Assembly (NCBI GenBank): GCA_013697045.1
Contig: JACCXJ010000081.1
Location: forward strand, 1-32,088
Source: Gammaproteobacteria bacterium
GTDB taxonomy: Bacteria > Pseudomonadota > Gammaproteobacteria > JACCXJ01
DNA length: 32,088 bases
Direction of reading: 5' to 3'
The notes under the pieces: model-generated
Database searches by the model: none
Told to the model about the DNA's origin: nothing
What the model saw: the letters and a program-made list of their open reading frames with translations, nothing else
Shown: positions 15,305-23,800 of the stretch, piece after piece
Numbering within the stretch: position 1 is the first letter of the stretch
Layout of the letters: each line of letters begins with the position of its first letter
Program-made: the position numbers and the translations under genes

Positions 15305-16735
15305 ATGAGAAACTCTGGGGTCACGCGGCCCGTGCTGGGCGCGACGATAGCCGGTTGGCTTATGGGGGGGCTCGGCGGCCCGGCCATGGCCGAGGAGGCG
15401 ATTCCACCGGCCGTGCAAAGGCGTCTCGAGGAGTTGGAACTGAAGGTCCGCACCTTGGAGCGCCAGCAGGAGGTGTCTGAAGAGGTGCGCACTGCCGATA
15501 AGGCGAAGCAGACGGCCACGGTCTCGGCGGGAGCGGATGGTTTTGCGCTCAAGTCCACCGACGGGGCCTTCCAGCTCACGTTGCGCGGGCTCCTGCATGC
15601 CGACACCCGCTGGTTCTTCGACAGCGACAATCCGACCGGCGACGACACCTTCACCTTGCGGCGCGTGCGCCCCTACATCGAGGGCACGGTCTTCAATATC
15701 TTTGATTTCAAGTTCATGCCGGATTTCGCGGGCGGCAAGACGGTTATCCAGGACGCCTATGTCGACGCGCGCTTCCTGCCCTGGTTGCAGATCAAGGGCG
15801 GAAAGTTCAAGACGCCCTTCGGCATCGAGCGCCTGCAATCGGCCTCCGCCATCCGTTTCGTCGAGCGGGCGCTGCCCAATAACCTGGTCCCGAACCGCGA
15901 TATCGGCGGGGAGCTGCACGGCGAGCTCGGCGGGGGGGTCTTCAGTTATTCGCTGGCGGGGCTGAACGGGGTCAACGATGGCCGTTCGAGCGACGACATC
16001 GGAGACATCGACAACAACGTCGACAAGGACTTTGCAGGCCGTATCTTCGCCCATCCCTTCTTGAACACGAGCATCGTGCCCCTGCAGGGTCTCGGGATCG
16101 GCTTTGGCGCGAGCTATGTCGATGCGGGAGGCAGTCCCGACGCCCCCAATCTGCCCAACTACCGGACCTCGGGGCAGCAGCGCTTCTTCGCTTATCGCGG
16201 CACGACCTTCTCGAACGGCGAGCGCCTCAGGCTTTCTCCGCAGGGGTATTACTACTACGGCCCCTTCGGGCTCCTGTGGGAATACGTCAACGTTGCCCAG
16301 GATGTCGCGCGCGACATCGACGGTGTGGCCCGAACGGACGAATTGGACCATGATGCCTGGCAGGTGGCGTTCTCCTATGTCCTCACGGGTGAGGAATCCA
16401 CTTACAGGGGCGTGACACCCAATCGGCCCTTCTCGTTCCAGAGCGGCACCTATGGGGCATTCGAGTTGAAGGCCCGCTATAGCGAGCTCAGCCTCGACGA
16501 AGACACCTTCGCCGGCGGTGACGACTCTTTCGCGGATCCCACGACGGCCGGGGAAGAGGCCCGGGCCTTCGCCGTCGGGCTCAACTGGTATCTCAATCAG
16601 AACGTGAAGCTGGTCTTGGACTATGAACAAACGATGTTTGACGGCGGCGGGGGCGGTACGGCCGATGCGCCAAAGGACCTCGAAGACGAAAAGTCGTTCT
16701 CGGTCGGTTGCATCTCTACTTTTAATCCGGCCTAA
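15305..16735 (+). CDS. OprP/OprO-type outer-membrane porin, C-terminus frameshifted
   Basis: A 476-residue outer-membrane protein of the phosphate-selective porin O/P family. It has a signal peptide (to about residue 29, ending GGPAMA), a coiled-coil trimerisation segment (RRLEELELKVRTLERQQE) and then a beta-barrel (LRGLLHADTRWFFD, FTLRRVRPYIEGTVFNIFDF, GGKFKTPFGIERLQ). Between oscA and sbp it most likely admits sulfate or organosulfur compounds. As read, it ends SVGCISTFNPA, unlike any porin. One base added at the A run near 16690 gives VVLGRLHLYF and a stop at 16723-16725, the normal ending with a terminal Phe needed for Bam-dependent assembly. The frameshift is either a late mutation or a sequencing error. 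Confidence 0.85.
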   Translation: MRNSGVTRPVLGATIAGWLMGGLGGPAMAEEAIPPAVQRRLEELELKVRTLERQQEVSEEVRTADKAKQTATVSAGADGFALKSTDGAFQLTLRGLLHADTRWFFDSDNPTGDDTFTLRRVRPYIEGTVFNIFDFKFMPDFAGGKTVIQDAYVDARFLPWLQIKGGKFKTPFGIERLQSASAIRFVERALPNNLVPNRDIGGELHGELGGGVFSYSLAGLNGVNDGRSSDDIGDIDNNVDKDFAGRIFAHPFLNTSIVPLQGLGIGFGASYVDAGGSPDAPNLPNYRTSGQQRFFAYRGTTFSNGERLRLSPQGYYYYGPFGLLWEYVNVAQDVARDIDGVARTDELDHDAWQVAFSYVLTGEESTYRGVTPNRPFSFQSGTYGAFELKARYSELSLDEDTFAGGDDSFADPTTAGEEARAFAVGLNWYLNQNVKLVLDYEQTMFDGGGGGTADAPKDLEDEKSFSVGCISTFNPA

Positions 16736-16753
16736 TTTCAAGGGAGAGGATCT

Positions 16754-17767
16754 ATGTTCACGAAAGAAGTCTTGCTGGGCTTGACGATGACCGTGGTGCT
16801 GTCGCTCGTCAACCCGATCACGGGCTGGACCGCGGAGGTCACGCTGCTCAATGTCTCCTACGATCCGACGCGCGAGCTGTACCAGGAGTACAACGCTGCG
16901 TTCGCGAAACACTGGCAGGAAAAGACCGGCGATACCGTGACCGTGCAGCAGTCGCATGGCGGATCGGGTAAGCAGGCACGCGCCGTCATCGACGGTCTCG
17001 AGGCGGACGTGGTGACCTTGGCGCTAGCCTACGACATCGATGCGATCGCGGAAAAATCGGGGCTCATCCGCAAAAACTGGCAATCCGATTTGCCGAACTC
17101 GAGCTCCCCCTACACCTCCACGATCGCCTTTCTGGTGCGCAAGGGCAACCCCAAGGGGATTAAGGACTGGGACGACCTCGTTAAGCCCGGCGTCTCCGTG
17201 ATCACACCGAATCCCAAGACCTCCGGAGCCGCCCGCTGGAACTACCTCGGCGCCTGGGGTTATGCCTTGCTGAAATCGAATCGTGACGAAGCCAAAGCCA
17301 AAGATTTTATCGCGAAGCTCTATAAGAACGTGCCGGTGCTCGATACCGCGGCGCGTGGCGCTACCACCAGCTTTGTCTTGCGTGGCATCGGAGATGTGCT
17401 CATTAATTGGGAGAACGAGATCCTCCTGAGCGGCAGGGAGCTAGGCCCGGGTAAGTTCGACATTGTCGTACCTCCAAGCAGCATACTGGCCGAGCCTACG
17501 GTCGCCGTGGTCGAAAAGGTCGCGGACAAGCACGGCACGATCGAGGCCGCGCGCGCCTATCTTGAGTACCTCTACACCAAGGAAGGCCAGGAGATCGTGG
17601 CCAAGCACTTCTACCGGCCGGTGGATGCGGAGGTCGCGGCCAAATACGCCTCCCAGTTCCCGAAGCTGGCGCTGTTTACGCTGGCGGAAATAGTGGGCGA
17701 TTGGAAGAAAACCAATCAGGTCCACTTCGCCGATGGCGGCGTGTTCGACCAGATCTACGGACAGTGA
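16754..17767 (+). CDS. sbp: Periplasmic sulfate-binding protein
   Basis: Captures sulfate (and often thiosulfate) in the periplasm and delivers it to the CysTW permease. The 337-residue protein has a signal peptide (about 1-27, ending GWTA) and the Sbp/CysP family motifs: [17 protein letters not shown] near the mature N-terminus, [20 protein letters not shown] which supplies sulfate-binding residues, and [19 protein letters not shown]. It follows the porin gene after 18 bases and has its own GGGAGAGG site. Full length and intact. Confidence 0.94.
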   Translation: MFTKEVLLGLTMTVVLSLVNPITGWTAEVTLLNVSYDPTRELYQEYNAAFAKHWQEKTGDTVTVQQSHGGSGKQARAVIDGLEADVVTLALAYDIDAIAEKSGLIRKNWQSDLPNSSSPYTSTIAFLVRKGNPKGIKDWDDLVKPGVSVITPNPKTSGAARWNYLGAWGYALLKSNRDEAKAKDFIAKLYKNVPVLDTAARGATTSFVLRGIGDVLINWENEILLSGRELGPGKFDIVVPPSSILAEPTVAVVEKVADKHGTIEAARAYLEYLYTKEGQEIVAKHFYRPVDAEVAAKYASQFPKLALFTLAEIVGDWKKTNQVHFADGGVFDQIYGQ

Positions 17768-17823
17768 GCAAACCAATAGAGGCCTTTAACCATTAACCCA
17801 TCCTAAACGGAGGGGGAGCTCTT

Positions 17824-17988
17824 ATGACTGATACTGATTTTGTATGGGGTTTTATTCTGGGTCTGCTCGTCACCAACTTCGTCGTCTGTCTCACGCTGGC
17901 CCTAGTAGTCAGGGCCAGTGCAGATGCAGACGACTTGGCCGATTCGCGTGAGCTGGGCGCAGGGGATGATTGGGTATGGATCGGTTAG
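17824..17988 (+). CDS. 54-residue single-pass membrane protein in the sulfate cluster
   Basis: An ATG behind a strong CGGAGGGGGAG site encodes 54 residues. Residues about 7-30 (VWGFILGLLVTNFVVCLTLA, then LVVR) form one transmembrane helix; the remainder is acidic (ADADDLADSRELGAGDDW). It lies 56 bases after sbp in the same direction. I do not recognise a named family. Its place in a transporter operon suggests a small accessory subunit of the importer, but that is inference. A 221-base gap follows in which no gene was seen. Confidence 0.6.
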   Translation: MTDTDFVWGFILGLLVTNFVVCLTLALVVRASADADDLADSRELGAGDDWVWIG

Positions 17989-18209
17989 TGGTGCTCTCCT
18001 CGGTCCGCCCGGATCGGGGTCTTTTAGCGCGAGGGAAGCGATGGGGATCGCCGTCGTGGGATGCCGGGATCGGCCGCGAGCATTCTCAGGGTGCGGGCAG
18101 GCACATGCGGCGCAGACGGCCGACAACTCGTGGAGACGAGCATCAGCAAGCGGGCGCACGATACGTGCTGCCGCGTGAGTTTAACCTAGATAACAGAGAG
18201 GTAAATGTC

Positions 18210-18425
18210 ATGACCATTAAAGCGATCAATGTTCGCAATCAGTTTCGAGGAAGAGTTAAAGAGATCTTGAAAGGACCGGTGGTCTCGGAGGTGGATGTCG
18301 AGACCCCGGCAGGGATCGTGACCTCGGTGATCACCTCGCGCTCGATCGTAGATCTCGATCTCAAGGTAGGGTCGGAGGTGCTGGCGCTCATAAAATCGAC
18401 CGAGGTGGCACTGGCGAAACTATAG
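18210..18425 (+). CDS. Mop/TOBE-domain oxyanion-binding protein (molbindin-like)
   Basis: A 71-residue protein that is a single TOBE/Mop domain: INVRNQFRGRVKEILKGPVV, then VDVETPAGIVTSVITSRSIV and LKVGSEVLALIKSTEVALAK. These are the classic beta-strand signatures of molbindins, hexamers that bind molybdate or similar tetrahedral oxyanions at their interfaces. Found inside a sulfate cluster, it may sense or buffer sulfate or molybdate and so separate the two anions. The ATG at 18210 follows GAGAGG. Two overlapping hairpins begin 17 bases after its stop. Confidence 0.88.
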   Translation: MTIKAINVRNQFRGRVKEILKGPVVSEVDVETPAGIVTSVITSRSIVDLDLKVGSEVLALIKSTEVALAKL

Positions 18426-18441
18426 GATTAATTCCAAGTGT

Positions 18442-18485
18442 AGCGGGCCGGCAGCCGCCGGTCCGCTCGAATCCGTGAGCGGACC
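18442..18485 (+). promoter_or_regulatory. Two overlapping, mutually exclusive hairpins
   Basis: Stem A: AGCGGGCCGGC (18442-18452) with GCCGGTCCGCT (18457-18467), 11 pairs including one G-U, loop AGCC. Stem B: GGTCCGCTC (18460-18468) with GAGCGGACC (18477-18485), 9 perfect pairs, 8-base loop. They share 18460-18467, so only one can form at a time. They stand between the TOBE gene and the EAL gene and could set read-through between the front and rear of the cluster. Confidence 0.45.
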
Positions 18486-18571
18486 TTACTAACGCAACGC
18501 CTAAGAGGCTTACCATGCAGCTTCCCGCTGTGCCGGCGCACAGCGGACACCTAAGCGATAGGAGGAACAGC

Positions 18572-19501
18572 ATGCCGGTCAGTCAGATCATCGATTATTT
18601 CAATGACCAGATGCGGGTCGCGCCTATGCGCTTCCTGCCCGAGGATCCGATTCGTTCGCGCTACGGGGCGGTCGAGGGGTATTTCGGACCGTTGCGTCTG
18701 ACGAGCGTGTTTCAGCCGCTCGTCGCTATCGTGTCCAGCGAGCGCCTCGTCGTCGGCCACCAAGCCTATTTGCGCGCGATCGATGCGAACCACGCGGCGC
18801 TACTGGCGCCCGAGGTCTTTGCCAGCGCCCACGAAGCGCCGGCGATCGTATACCTGGATCGGCTGTGCCGTACGGTGCATATGCTCAATTATCTACGCCA
18901 GACGGACGACGACGGCTGCTTATTTCTACACGTGCACGCCCGCCATATCCTTGGCGTCCCGCATGATCATGGCGAGTACTTCGAAGGTCTCTTGCATCGC
19001 TGCGGTTTAATCCCGGAGCGCATCGTGATCCAGGTCGATCCGCCGAGCATGGGAGACGCCGATGAACGCCTCCGAACGCAGGCCGCGCTGAGAAACTACC
19101 GACGGCGCGGACATCGCCTGGCTATGAACGTCAGCTCCGGATTCCACAGGGAGAATATTCTCGAACACGTCTCGGAGCTCCAACCGGATTACGTGCGACT
19201 CGACCGCACCTGCCTAGCGATCGGGAACAATCCGGCCGCCTTGGCGCGGGCTATGACCTTGATCGCACTTCTCCACGAATCAGGAGCCAAGGTCATTGTC
19301 CATGGCCTCGAGACCACGGCGCAGGTTCGTGCGGCCACAGACTACGGGGTGGATGTGGCCGCAGGAGATCACTTCGGCCGGCCGACCCCTGATCTGAGCG
19401 GTGGTATCCGCGTTCCAGTGAACAGTCGTCCATTCGGGAGCCGCACCGTGGCTGGACCCGGGCTGTTTCGCACAGGCGATGCGTTCATACGTTATGCATA
19501 A
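18572..19501 (+). CDS. Degenerate EAL-domain protein in the sulfate cluster
   Basis: A 309-residue protein with the overall EAL fold: SVFQPLVAIVSSERLVVGHQ near 45-64, LQPDYVRLDRTCL near 203-215, and the HGLETTAQV segment from 244. The c-di-GMP phosphodiesterase residues are nearly all gone. The EAL motif itself reads QAY (64-66), the DDFGTG loop reads NVSSGF (186-191), the usual AEGVET reads VHGLET, and the QG of the last motif reads AG. So it should not hydrolyse c-di-GMP; like other inactive EAL proteins it probably acts by binding a protein, or c-di-GMP at most weakly. The ATG follows AGGAGG. Its place between the TOBE gene and cysT suggests a regulator of sulfur uptake. Confidence 0.8.
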   Translation: MPVSQIIDYFNDQMRVAPMRFLPEDPIRSRYGAVEGYFGPLRLTSVFQPLVAIVSSERLVVGHQAYLRAIDANHAALLAPEVFASAHEAPAIVYLDRLCRTVHMLNYLRQTDDDGCLFLHVHARHILGVPHDHGEYFEGLLHRCGLIPERIVIQVDPPSMGDADERLRTQAALRNYRRRGHRLAMNVSSGFHRENILEHVSELQPDYVRLDRTCLAIGNNPAALARAMTLIALLHESGAKVIVHGLETTAQVRAATDYGVDVAAGDHFGRPTPDLSGGIRVPVNSRPFGSRTVAGPGLFRTGDAFIRYA

Positions 19502-19784
19502 TAGTTATTTGTTAATTAGGATAGATTATTTATGGCAATAAGCTTCGTCTGCTAGATTACGCAACATGGCGCCGTTCCCCGAATCTCTTTTCGCTGAATC
19601 TACGCACCCTGGCCACCAGCTGCCATTACCGGCCGGTGCACGCGGACCCAGCCGACCTGAGCGCTTTCAGGAGCTTAAGCGCCTCACCGTGGACGAGGAG
19701 ATCGGCCGGATGGACGCAGGCGGCGCGTTGCGGCGAAAGCAGCGTGTTGGACCAGTTCTCTATGGTGCAATTAGGACCCCTCCA

Positions 19785-19898
19785 ATGACCCGCCATATCG
19801 TCCGCTGGATCGCGTGGGCGCAACTGGCCGTGGGCCTGCTCCTGCTCTGGCCAGCCCTGGGCGATGCGCCGATACCCGCCGTGCCTAAATTCCCATAA
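19785..19898 (+). CDS. 37-residue membrane peptide just before cysT
   Basis: Encodes MTRHIVRWIAWAQLAVGLLL followed by LWPALGDAPIPAVPKFP: a basic start, one hydrophobic helix of about 18 residues, then a Pro-rich end. It stops 13 bases before cysT. The frame is open upstream to 19566, but that part is polar and unlike any protein I recognise. The ribosome binding site is poor, so expression is uncertain. If real it is a small membrane peptide of the CysTWA importer. The 280 bases between the EAL gene and this start hold an AT-rich patch (19502-19560) but no other supported feature. Confidence 0.4.
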   Translation: MTRHIVRWIAWAQLAVGLLLLWPALGDAPIPAVPKFP

Positions 19899-19911
19899 GT
19901 AGAGTGCCGCG

Positions 19912-20805
19912 ATGCCACCAACCAAGCACCCATCTCCCAGCCGTTCCCCGATCCCAGGGTTCGGACTGACGCTGGGCTACACGATGATCTACCTCAGCCT
20001 GATCGTGCTGGTGCCGCTCGCTGGGGTATTTGTCAAAGCGGCCGGGCTCGGTCTTGACGGCCTCTGGCCGATCCTCGGCTCGCCTCGGGTGCTGTCGGCG
20101 CTGAAGCTTTCCTTCGGAACGGCGCTGATCGCGGCGGCCATCAACCTGGTCTTCGGCATGCTCGTAGCCTGGGTATTCGTGCGCTACGAGTTTCCGGGCA
20201 AGCGGCTCTTCGATGCGACGATTGATCTGCCCTTCGCGCTGCCGACCGCGGTCGCCGGCATCGCACTGACGGCGCTCTACGCGGGCAACGGCTGGGTCGG
20301 CCAGTTTCTGGAACCGCTGGGCATCAAGGTGGCCTTCGCGCCGCTCGGCATCGTCGTCGCGCTGACCTTCATCGGCCTGCCGTTCGTGGTGCGTACGGTC
20401 GAGCCGGTGCTGAGGGACGCCGAGAAGGAACTGGAGGAGGCTGCCGCCTCGCTCGGCGCAACGCGCTGGCAGACGGTGAGGCGGGTCGTTTTTCCGGCCA
20501 TCCTGCCCGCGCTCTTGACCGGCTTCGCGCTGGCCTTCGCACGCGGCGTCGGCGAATACGGATCGGTGATCTTCATCGCCGGCAATCTGCCGCATGTGTC
20601 CGAGATCGCGCCGCTGCTCATTGTCATCAAGCTGGAGGAGTATGGTTATGCGGGCGCCACCGCGGTGGCGGCAGCCATGCTGGTCATCTCCTTCGCGCTG
20701 TTGCTGGTCATCAACGCGCTGCAGGCGTGGACCAACCGCTACCGGACCCAGCGCCATGTCGAACCCGCACTGCCTCATCCTGTGCTTCAGGGAGCTGGAG
20801 CATGA
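19912..20805 (+). CDS. cysT: Sulfate/thiosulfate ABC transporter permease CysT (CysU)
   Basis: One of two inner-membrane subunits that form the sulfate channel. The 297-residue protein has about six transmembrane segments (the first [20 protein letters not shown]). The cytoplasmic EAA loop that docks to Cys[21 protein letters not shown], is followed by the usual [22 protein letters not shown]-type stretch. The start at 19912 gives the normal length. Its TGA overlaps the cysW ATG (ATGA), so the two are translationally coupled. Confidence 0.94.
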   Translation: MPPTKHPSPSRSPIPGFGLTLGYTMIYLSLIVLVPLAGVFVKAAGLGLDGLWPILGSPRVLSALKLSFGTALIAAAINLVFGMLVAWVFVRYEFPGKRLFDATIDLPFALPTAVAGIALTALYAGNGWVGQFLEPLGIKVAFAPLGIVVALTFIGLPFVVRTVEPVLRDAEKELEEAAASLGATRWQTVRRVVFPAILPALLTGFALAFARGVGEYGSVIFIAGNLPHVSEIAPLLIVIKLEEYGYAGATAVAAAMLVISFALLLVINALQAWTNRYRTQRHVEPALPHPVLQGAGA

Positions 20806-21707
20806 GTCCGCCGATCGACCACTCACTGCTCGATCCGCCCCGGCTCCCCTTCGAGCCGCTGCTACAGCGCAATGCCGTGATCACCGAGCAGCCTTGGGTC
20901 CGCTGGCTTCTGACGACCGCCGCGCTCGCCTTCCTGATGGTGTTTCTCCTGCTTCCCCTGGTTAGCGTTTTTACGGAGGCCTTGCGCGGCGGCTTCAAGC
21001 TGTACTGGGAGTCCTTGAAAACGCCCGACGCGCTGGCGGCAATCAGGCTCACCCTCACCGTCGCCGCCATCGCGGTGCCGCTGAATCTCGTCTTCGGCGT
21101 GGCCGCGGCCTGGGCCGTCACCAAGTTCGAGTTCCGCGGCAAACTCTTCCTCATCACGCTGATAGACCTGCCGTTTTCGGTGTCGCCGGTGGTCTCCGGC
21201 CTGATTTACGTGCTGATGTTCGGCGCGCAGGGCTGGTTCGGTCCTTGGCTGGCCGCGCACGACATCCACATTATCTTCGCCGTGCCCGGCATTGTGCTGG
21301 CCACGATGTTCGTGACCTTTCCTTTCATCGCGCGCGAGCTGATTCCGCTGATGCAGGAGCAGGGCACGGACGACGAGCAGGCGGCGCTGTCCCTGGGCGC
21401 GAATGGCTGGCAGGCCTTCTGGCACGTCACGGTGCCGAACATCAAATGGGGCCTGCTTTACGGCGTGCTGCTGTGCAACGCCCGCGCCATGGGGGAGTTC
21501 GGTGCGGTTTCCGTGGTCAGCGGCCACATCCGAGGCGAGACCAATACCATGCCGCTGCACGTGGAAATCCTCTACAACGAATACAACTTCGTCGCGGCCT
21601 TCGCCGTAGCCTCGCTCTTGGCCGGGCTGGCCCTGATCACGCTCGCGCTGAAATCCTTACTCGAAGCACGGCACGGCGCCGAGCTTTCGGCCTCGCATCG
21701 TCATTAA
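20802..21707 (+). CDS. cysW: Sulfate/thiosulfate ABC transporter permease CysW
   Basis: Second permease subunit, 301 residues. It starts at the ATG overlapping the cysT stop, [16 protein letters not shown]. Membrane segments begin near residue 30 ([20 protein letters not shown]). The EAA loop reads [20 protein letters not shown] and is followed by [20 protein letters not shown], a CysW hallmark. cysA begins 11 bases downstream. Complete and intact. Confidence 0.94.
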   Translation: MSPPIDHSLLDPPRLPFEPLLQRNAVITEQPWVRWLLTTAALAFLMVFLLLPLVSVFTEALRGGFKLYWESLKTPDALAAIRLTLTVAAIAVPLNLVFGVAAAWAVTKFEFRGKLFLITLIDLPFSVSPVVSGLIYVLMFGAQGWFGPWLAAHDIHIIFAVPGIVLATMFVTFPFIARELIPLMQEQGTDDEQAALSLGANGWQAFWHVTVPNIKWGLLYGVLLCNARAMGEFGAVSVVSGHIRGETNTMPLHVEILYNEYNFVAAFAVASLLAGLALITLALKSLLEARHGAELSASHRH

Positions 21708-21718
21708 CGGAGCGCCTC

Positions 21719-22849
21719 ATGGACATTCGTATCCGCCACATCCACAAAAGCTTCGGCGGTTTTCCCGCGCTGGTGGACGTCAATCTCGACATCCGATCAG
21801 GCGAGTTGATCGCGCTCCTGGGTCCGTCCGGGTCCGGTAAGACGACGCTGCTGCGCGTCATCGCCGGGCTTGAATTTCCGGACTACGGGGAGATTCTGTT
21901 CGGCGCCGAGAACATGGCGCGCAAGCCCGTGCATGAGCGCCGCGTCGGTTTCGTGTTCCAGCACTACGCGCTGTTCAAGCACATGAGCGTACTGGACAAT
22001 ATCGCCTTCGGCCTGCGCGTGCGGCCCAGGTCCTGGCGCCCCGGTGAGGCCCAGATCCGCCGCAAGGCCGTCGAGCTGCTGGACCTGGTGCAGCTGGGCG
22101 GCCTGGAGCGGCGCTACCCACACCAGTTGTCCGGCGGCCAGAAACAGCGGGTGGCCCTGGCCCGCGCCCTGGCGATCGAACCGCGCGTTCTGCTCTTGGA
22201 CGAACCGTTCGGCGCGCTCGACGCCAAGGTGCGCAAGGACCTGCGCCGCTGGCTGCGCGAGCTGCACGAGCGGACCGGTTACACGACCGTGTTCGTCACC
22301 CACGACCAGGAAGAGGCGCTGGAATTGGCCGACCGGGTGGTGATCATGAACCGTGGGTGCCTCGAGCAGGTCGGCACCGTGGACGAGGTGTACGAGCACC
22401 CGCGCACGCCATTCGTCTTCGACTTCCTGGGCGGCACCAACGTGCTCGACGCCGAAATGCACGGACGCAAGGTTTTCCTGCGCGGTGCCGAGCAACCGCT
22501 GGTGACCGACGTCATCCATCCCGATGGCCCTGCCGATCTCTACGTACGCCCCGGCGACCTGCGCCTTGCGGACCCGGGCTCGCCCGGCATCGATGTGCAC
22601 GTAACCGCCGTTCAGCGCACCGGGCCCATCGTGCGCGCCAGCGCCAAATTATTAGCCAACGGCACCGGCATCAGCATCGAACTGCCTCATCTGCACCACG
22701 ACGCAGCCAGGTTCCACGCGGGCGCCACGCTCCGGCTGAAGATGATGCAGTTCTGCGTATACCCGCGAGCGGCTTCGGTTCATGCGCACCCGATTACGGA
22801 TGCTCCGGAGCCGACCGCCGCCCAATCGCAAGAGCGCACCCGCGCCTAG
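21719..22849 (+). CDS. cysA: Sulfate/thiosulfate ABC transporter ATP-binding protein CysA
   Basis: ATPase that drives the CysTW permease, 376 residues. All ABC motifs are in order: Walker [10 protein letters not shown] near residue 37, Q-loop FVFQHYALF, signature LSGGQKQR, Walker [10 protein letters not shown], and H-loop [10 protein letters not shown]. The C-terminal part (about 240-355: [15 protein letters not shown], then [15 protein letters not shown]) is the TOBE-like regulatory domain. The ATG at 21719 gives the conserved start [15 protein letters not shown]; the frame is open far upstream only as a shadow of cysW. It ends directly before the remnant of another cysA. Confidence 0.94.
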   Translation: MDIRIRHIHKSFGGFPALVDVNLDIRSGELIALLGPSGSGKTTLLRVIAGLEFPDYGEILFGAENMARKPVHERRVGFVFQHYALFKHMSVLDNIAFGLRVRPRSWRPGEAQIRRKAVELLDLVQLGGLERRYPHQLSGGQKQRVALARALAIEPRVLLLDEPFGALDAKVRKDLRRWLRELHERTGYTTVFVTHDQEEALELADRVVIMNRGCLEQVGTVDEVYEHPRTPFVFDFLGGTNVLDAEMHGRKVFLRGAEQPLVTDVIHPDGPADLYVRPGDLRLADPGSPGIDVHVTAVQRTGPIVRASAKLLANGTGISIELPHLHHDAARFHAGATLRLKMMQFCVYPRAASVHAHPITDAPEPTAAQSQERTRA

Positions 22850-22870
22850 CCTGGACTTCCAGCGACAAGG

Positions 22871-23417
22871 CTCCGGCGTCTGCACGGCGAATTGCACGTC
22901 ACCACCGTGTTCGTCACCCATGACCAGGAGGAAGCCCTCGAGGTCGCCGATCGCATCGTCATCCTGAACGAAGGCCGCGTGCAGCAATTCGGGACCCCCG
23001 ACGAGGTCTACGCCGGGCCCGCGAGCCCCTTCGTCTATCATTTCCTCGGCGATGTGAACCTGTTCCACGGGCGGGTCCGCGAGGGCGGGCCTGGATCGGG
23101 GACATCGCGGTCGATGTGGAGCACCTCGACGGTGTGGACGATGTCCCGGCCAGGTCTACGCGCGTCCCCACGAGATCGATGTCGATCGCTATGCCAACGG
23201 CGGTGGCATCGAAGCGGTGGTCCGCGACGTGCGGCCGCTCGAGGACGTGGTGCGCATCGAGCTGGAGCGCCGGGACGGCACCGGGAGCGTCGAGGTCAAG
23301 CTCTCGCGCGAGCGCTATGGAGAGTCGCGGCTCGCCAAGGGCGAGCGGGACTATCTCAGGCCGCGCAATCCGCAGGTATTTCTCGTAGCCCGAGGGCCGA
23401 TAGCAGTTGCCCAGTGA
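22871..23417 (+). pseudogene. 3' remnant of a second, divergent cysA
   Basis: Starting 21 bases after the intact cysA, the plus strand encodes the second half of a different Cys[41 protein letters not shown] and [16 protein letters not shown]. The frame then shifts near 23090 ([18 protein letters not shown]) and again near 23150 ([20 protein letters not shown], then [14 protein letters not shown] to a stop). The N-terminal half with Walker A, Q-loop and signature is missing. By eye it differs from the upstream cysA at roughly a quarter of aligned bases, so it is not a recent tandem copy but the tail of an older gene. Confidence 0.78.
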
Positions 23418-23486
23418 TGACAACCCCCACCCTCGCCCTCCCCCGCTACGCAGGGGAGAGAACCGGACATCTCCCTCCCCTTGTCC

Positions 23487-23565
23487 GCGTGACCCAGAAG
23501 CTCCTGGCCGGCGCAAAGATGGCCCGAGGACTCGAGGAAATGGCTCGCGAAGGAATGCAGGAACA
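23487..23565 (-). repeat. Fragment copied from xerC or a close relative
   Basis: This 79-base stretch matches 28455-28533 inside xerC at about 71 of 79 positions by eye, in the same orientation. Translated on the minus strand it reads [20 protein letters not shown] then LGHA, the tyrosine-recombinase motif around the second catalytic His. No other part of a recombinase surrounds it. Left of it (about 23419-23475) is a C-rich stretch of the type seen in intergenic repeats. Confidence 0.65.
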
Positions 23566-23601
23566 CCGGTGCGGTCAATGCTCTGTCCTGCGGCGCGTTA
23601 T

Positions 23602-23796
23602 CTACGTTGATTCGCGAGTTTCTAGAGTTTCTTCTCTTGTATCGAAACGTTTCGGCGGCAACTTCACAAACGTATGCCCGCTCTCGGCCTCTTCGTTCTT
23701 CAAGGCTCTATAAATAGCTCGTAAATCATAGTTAAACTGCGCTGCGTGCGCGTCACGTGCTTTGCGTACCTCTTCCACAATCGGGTCTTCCCACAT
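23602..23796 (-). CDS. Small partner protein of the PIN toxin (probable antitoxin)
   Basis: A 64-residue charged protein ([20 protein letters not shown], then [20 protein letters not shown]). It begins 4 bases after the PIN toxin gene, with AGGAG overlapping the end of that gene, so the two are translated together. Proteins with this VEEVR.AR..HA..FNYDL opening are regularly found directly downstream of PIN-domain toxins, and it is therefore the likely antitoxin. The order is toxin first, the reverse of most vapBC pairs. No DNA-binding motif is obvious. Confidence 0.72.
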   Translation of the reverse strand: MWEDPIVEEVRKARDAHAAQFNYDLRAIYRALKNEEAESGHTFVKLPPKRFDTREETLETREST

Positions 23797-23800
23797 GGTG

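Noticed and set aside
15008-16957. 649-codon minus-strand frame across oscA, the porin and sbp
   Set aside because: It is antisense to three recognised genes and reads as GC-driven composition, with no motifs.
21245-21718. N-terminal extension of CysA
   Set aside because: These codons lie inside cysW in another frame; ABC proteins of this type start at [12 protein letters not shown].
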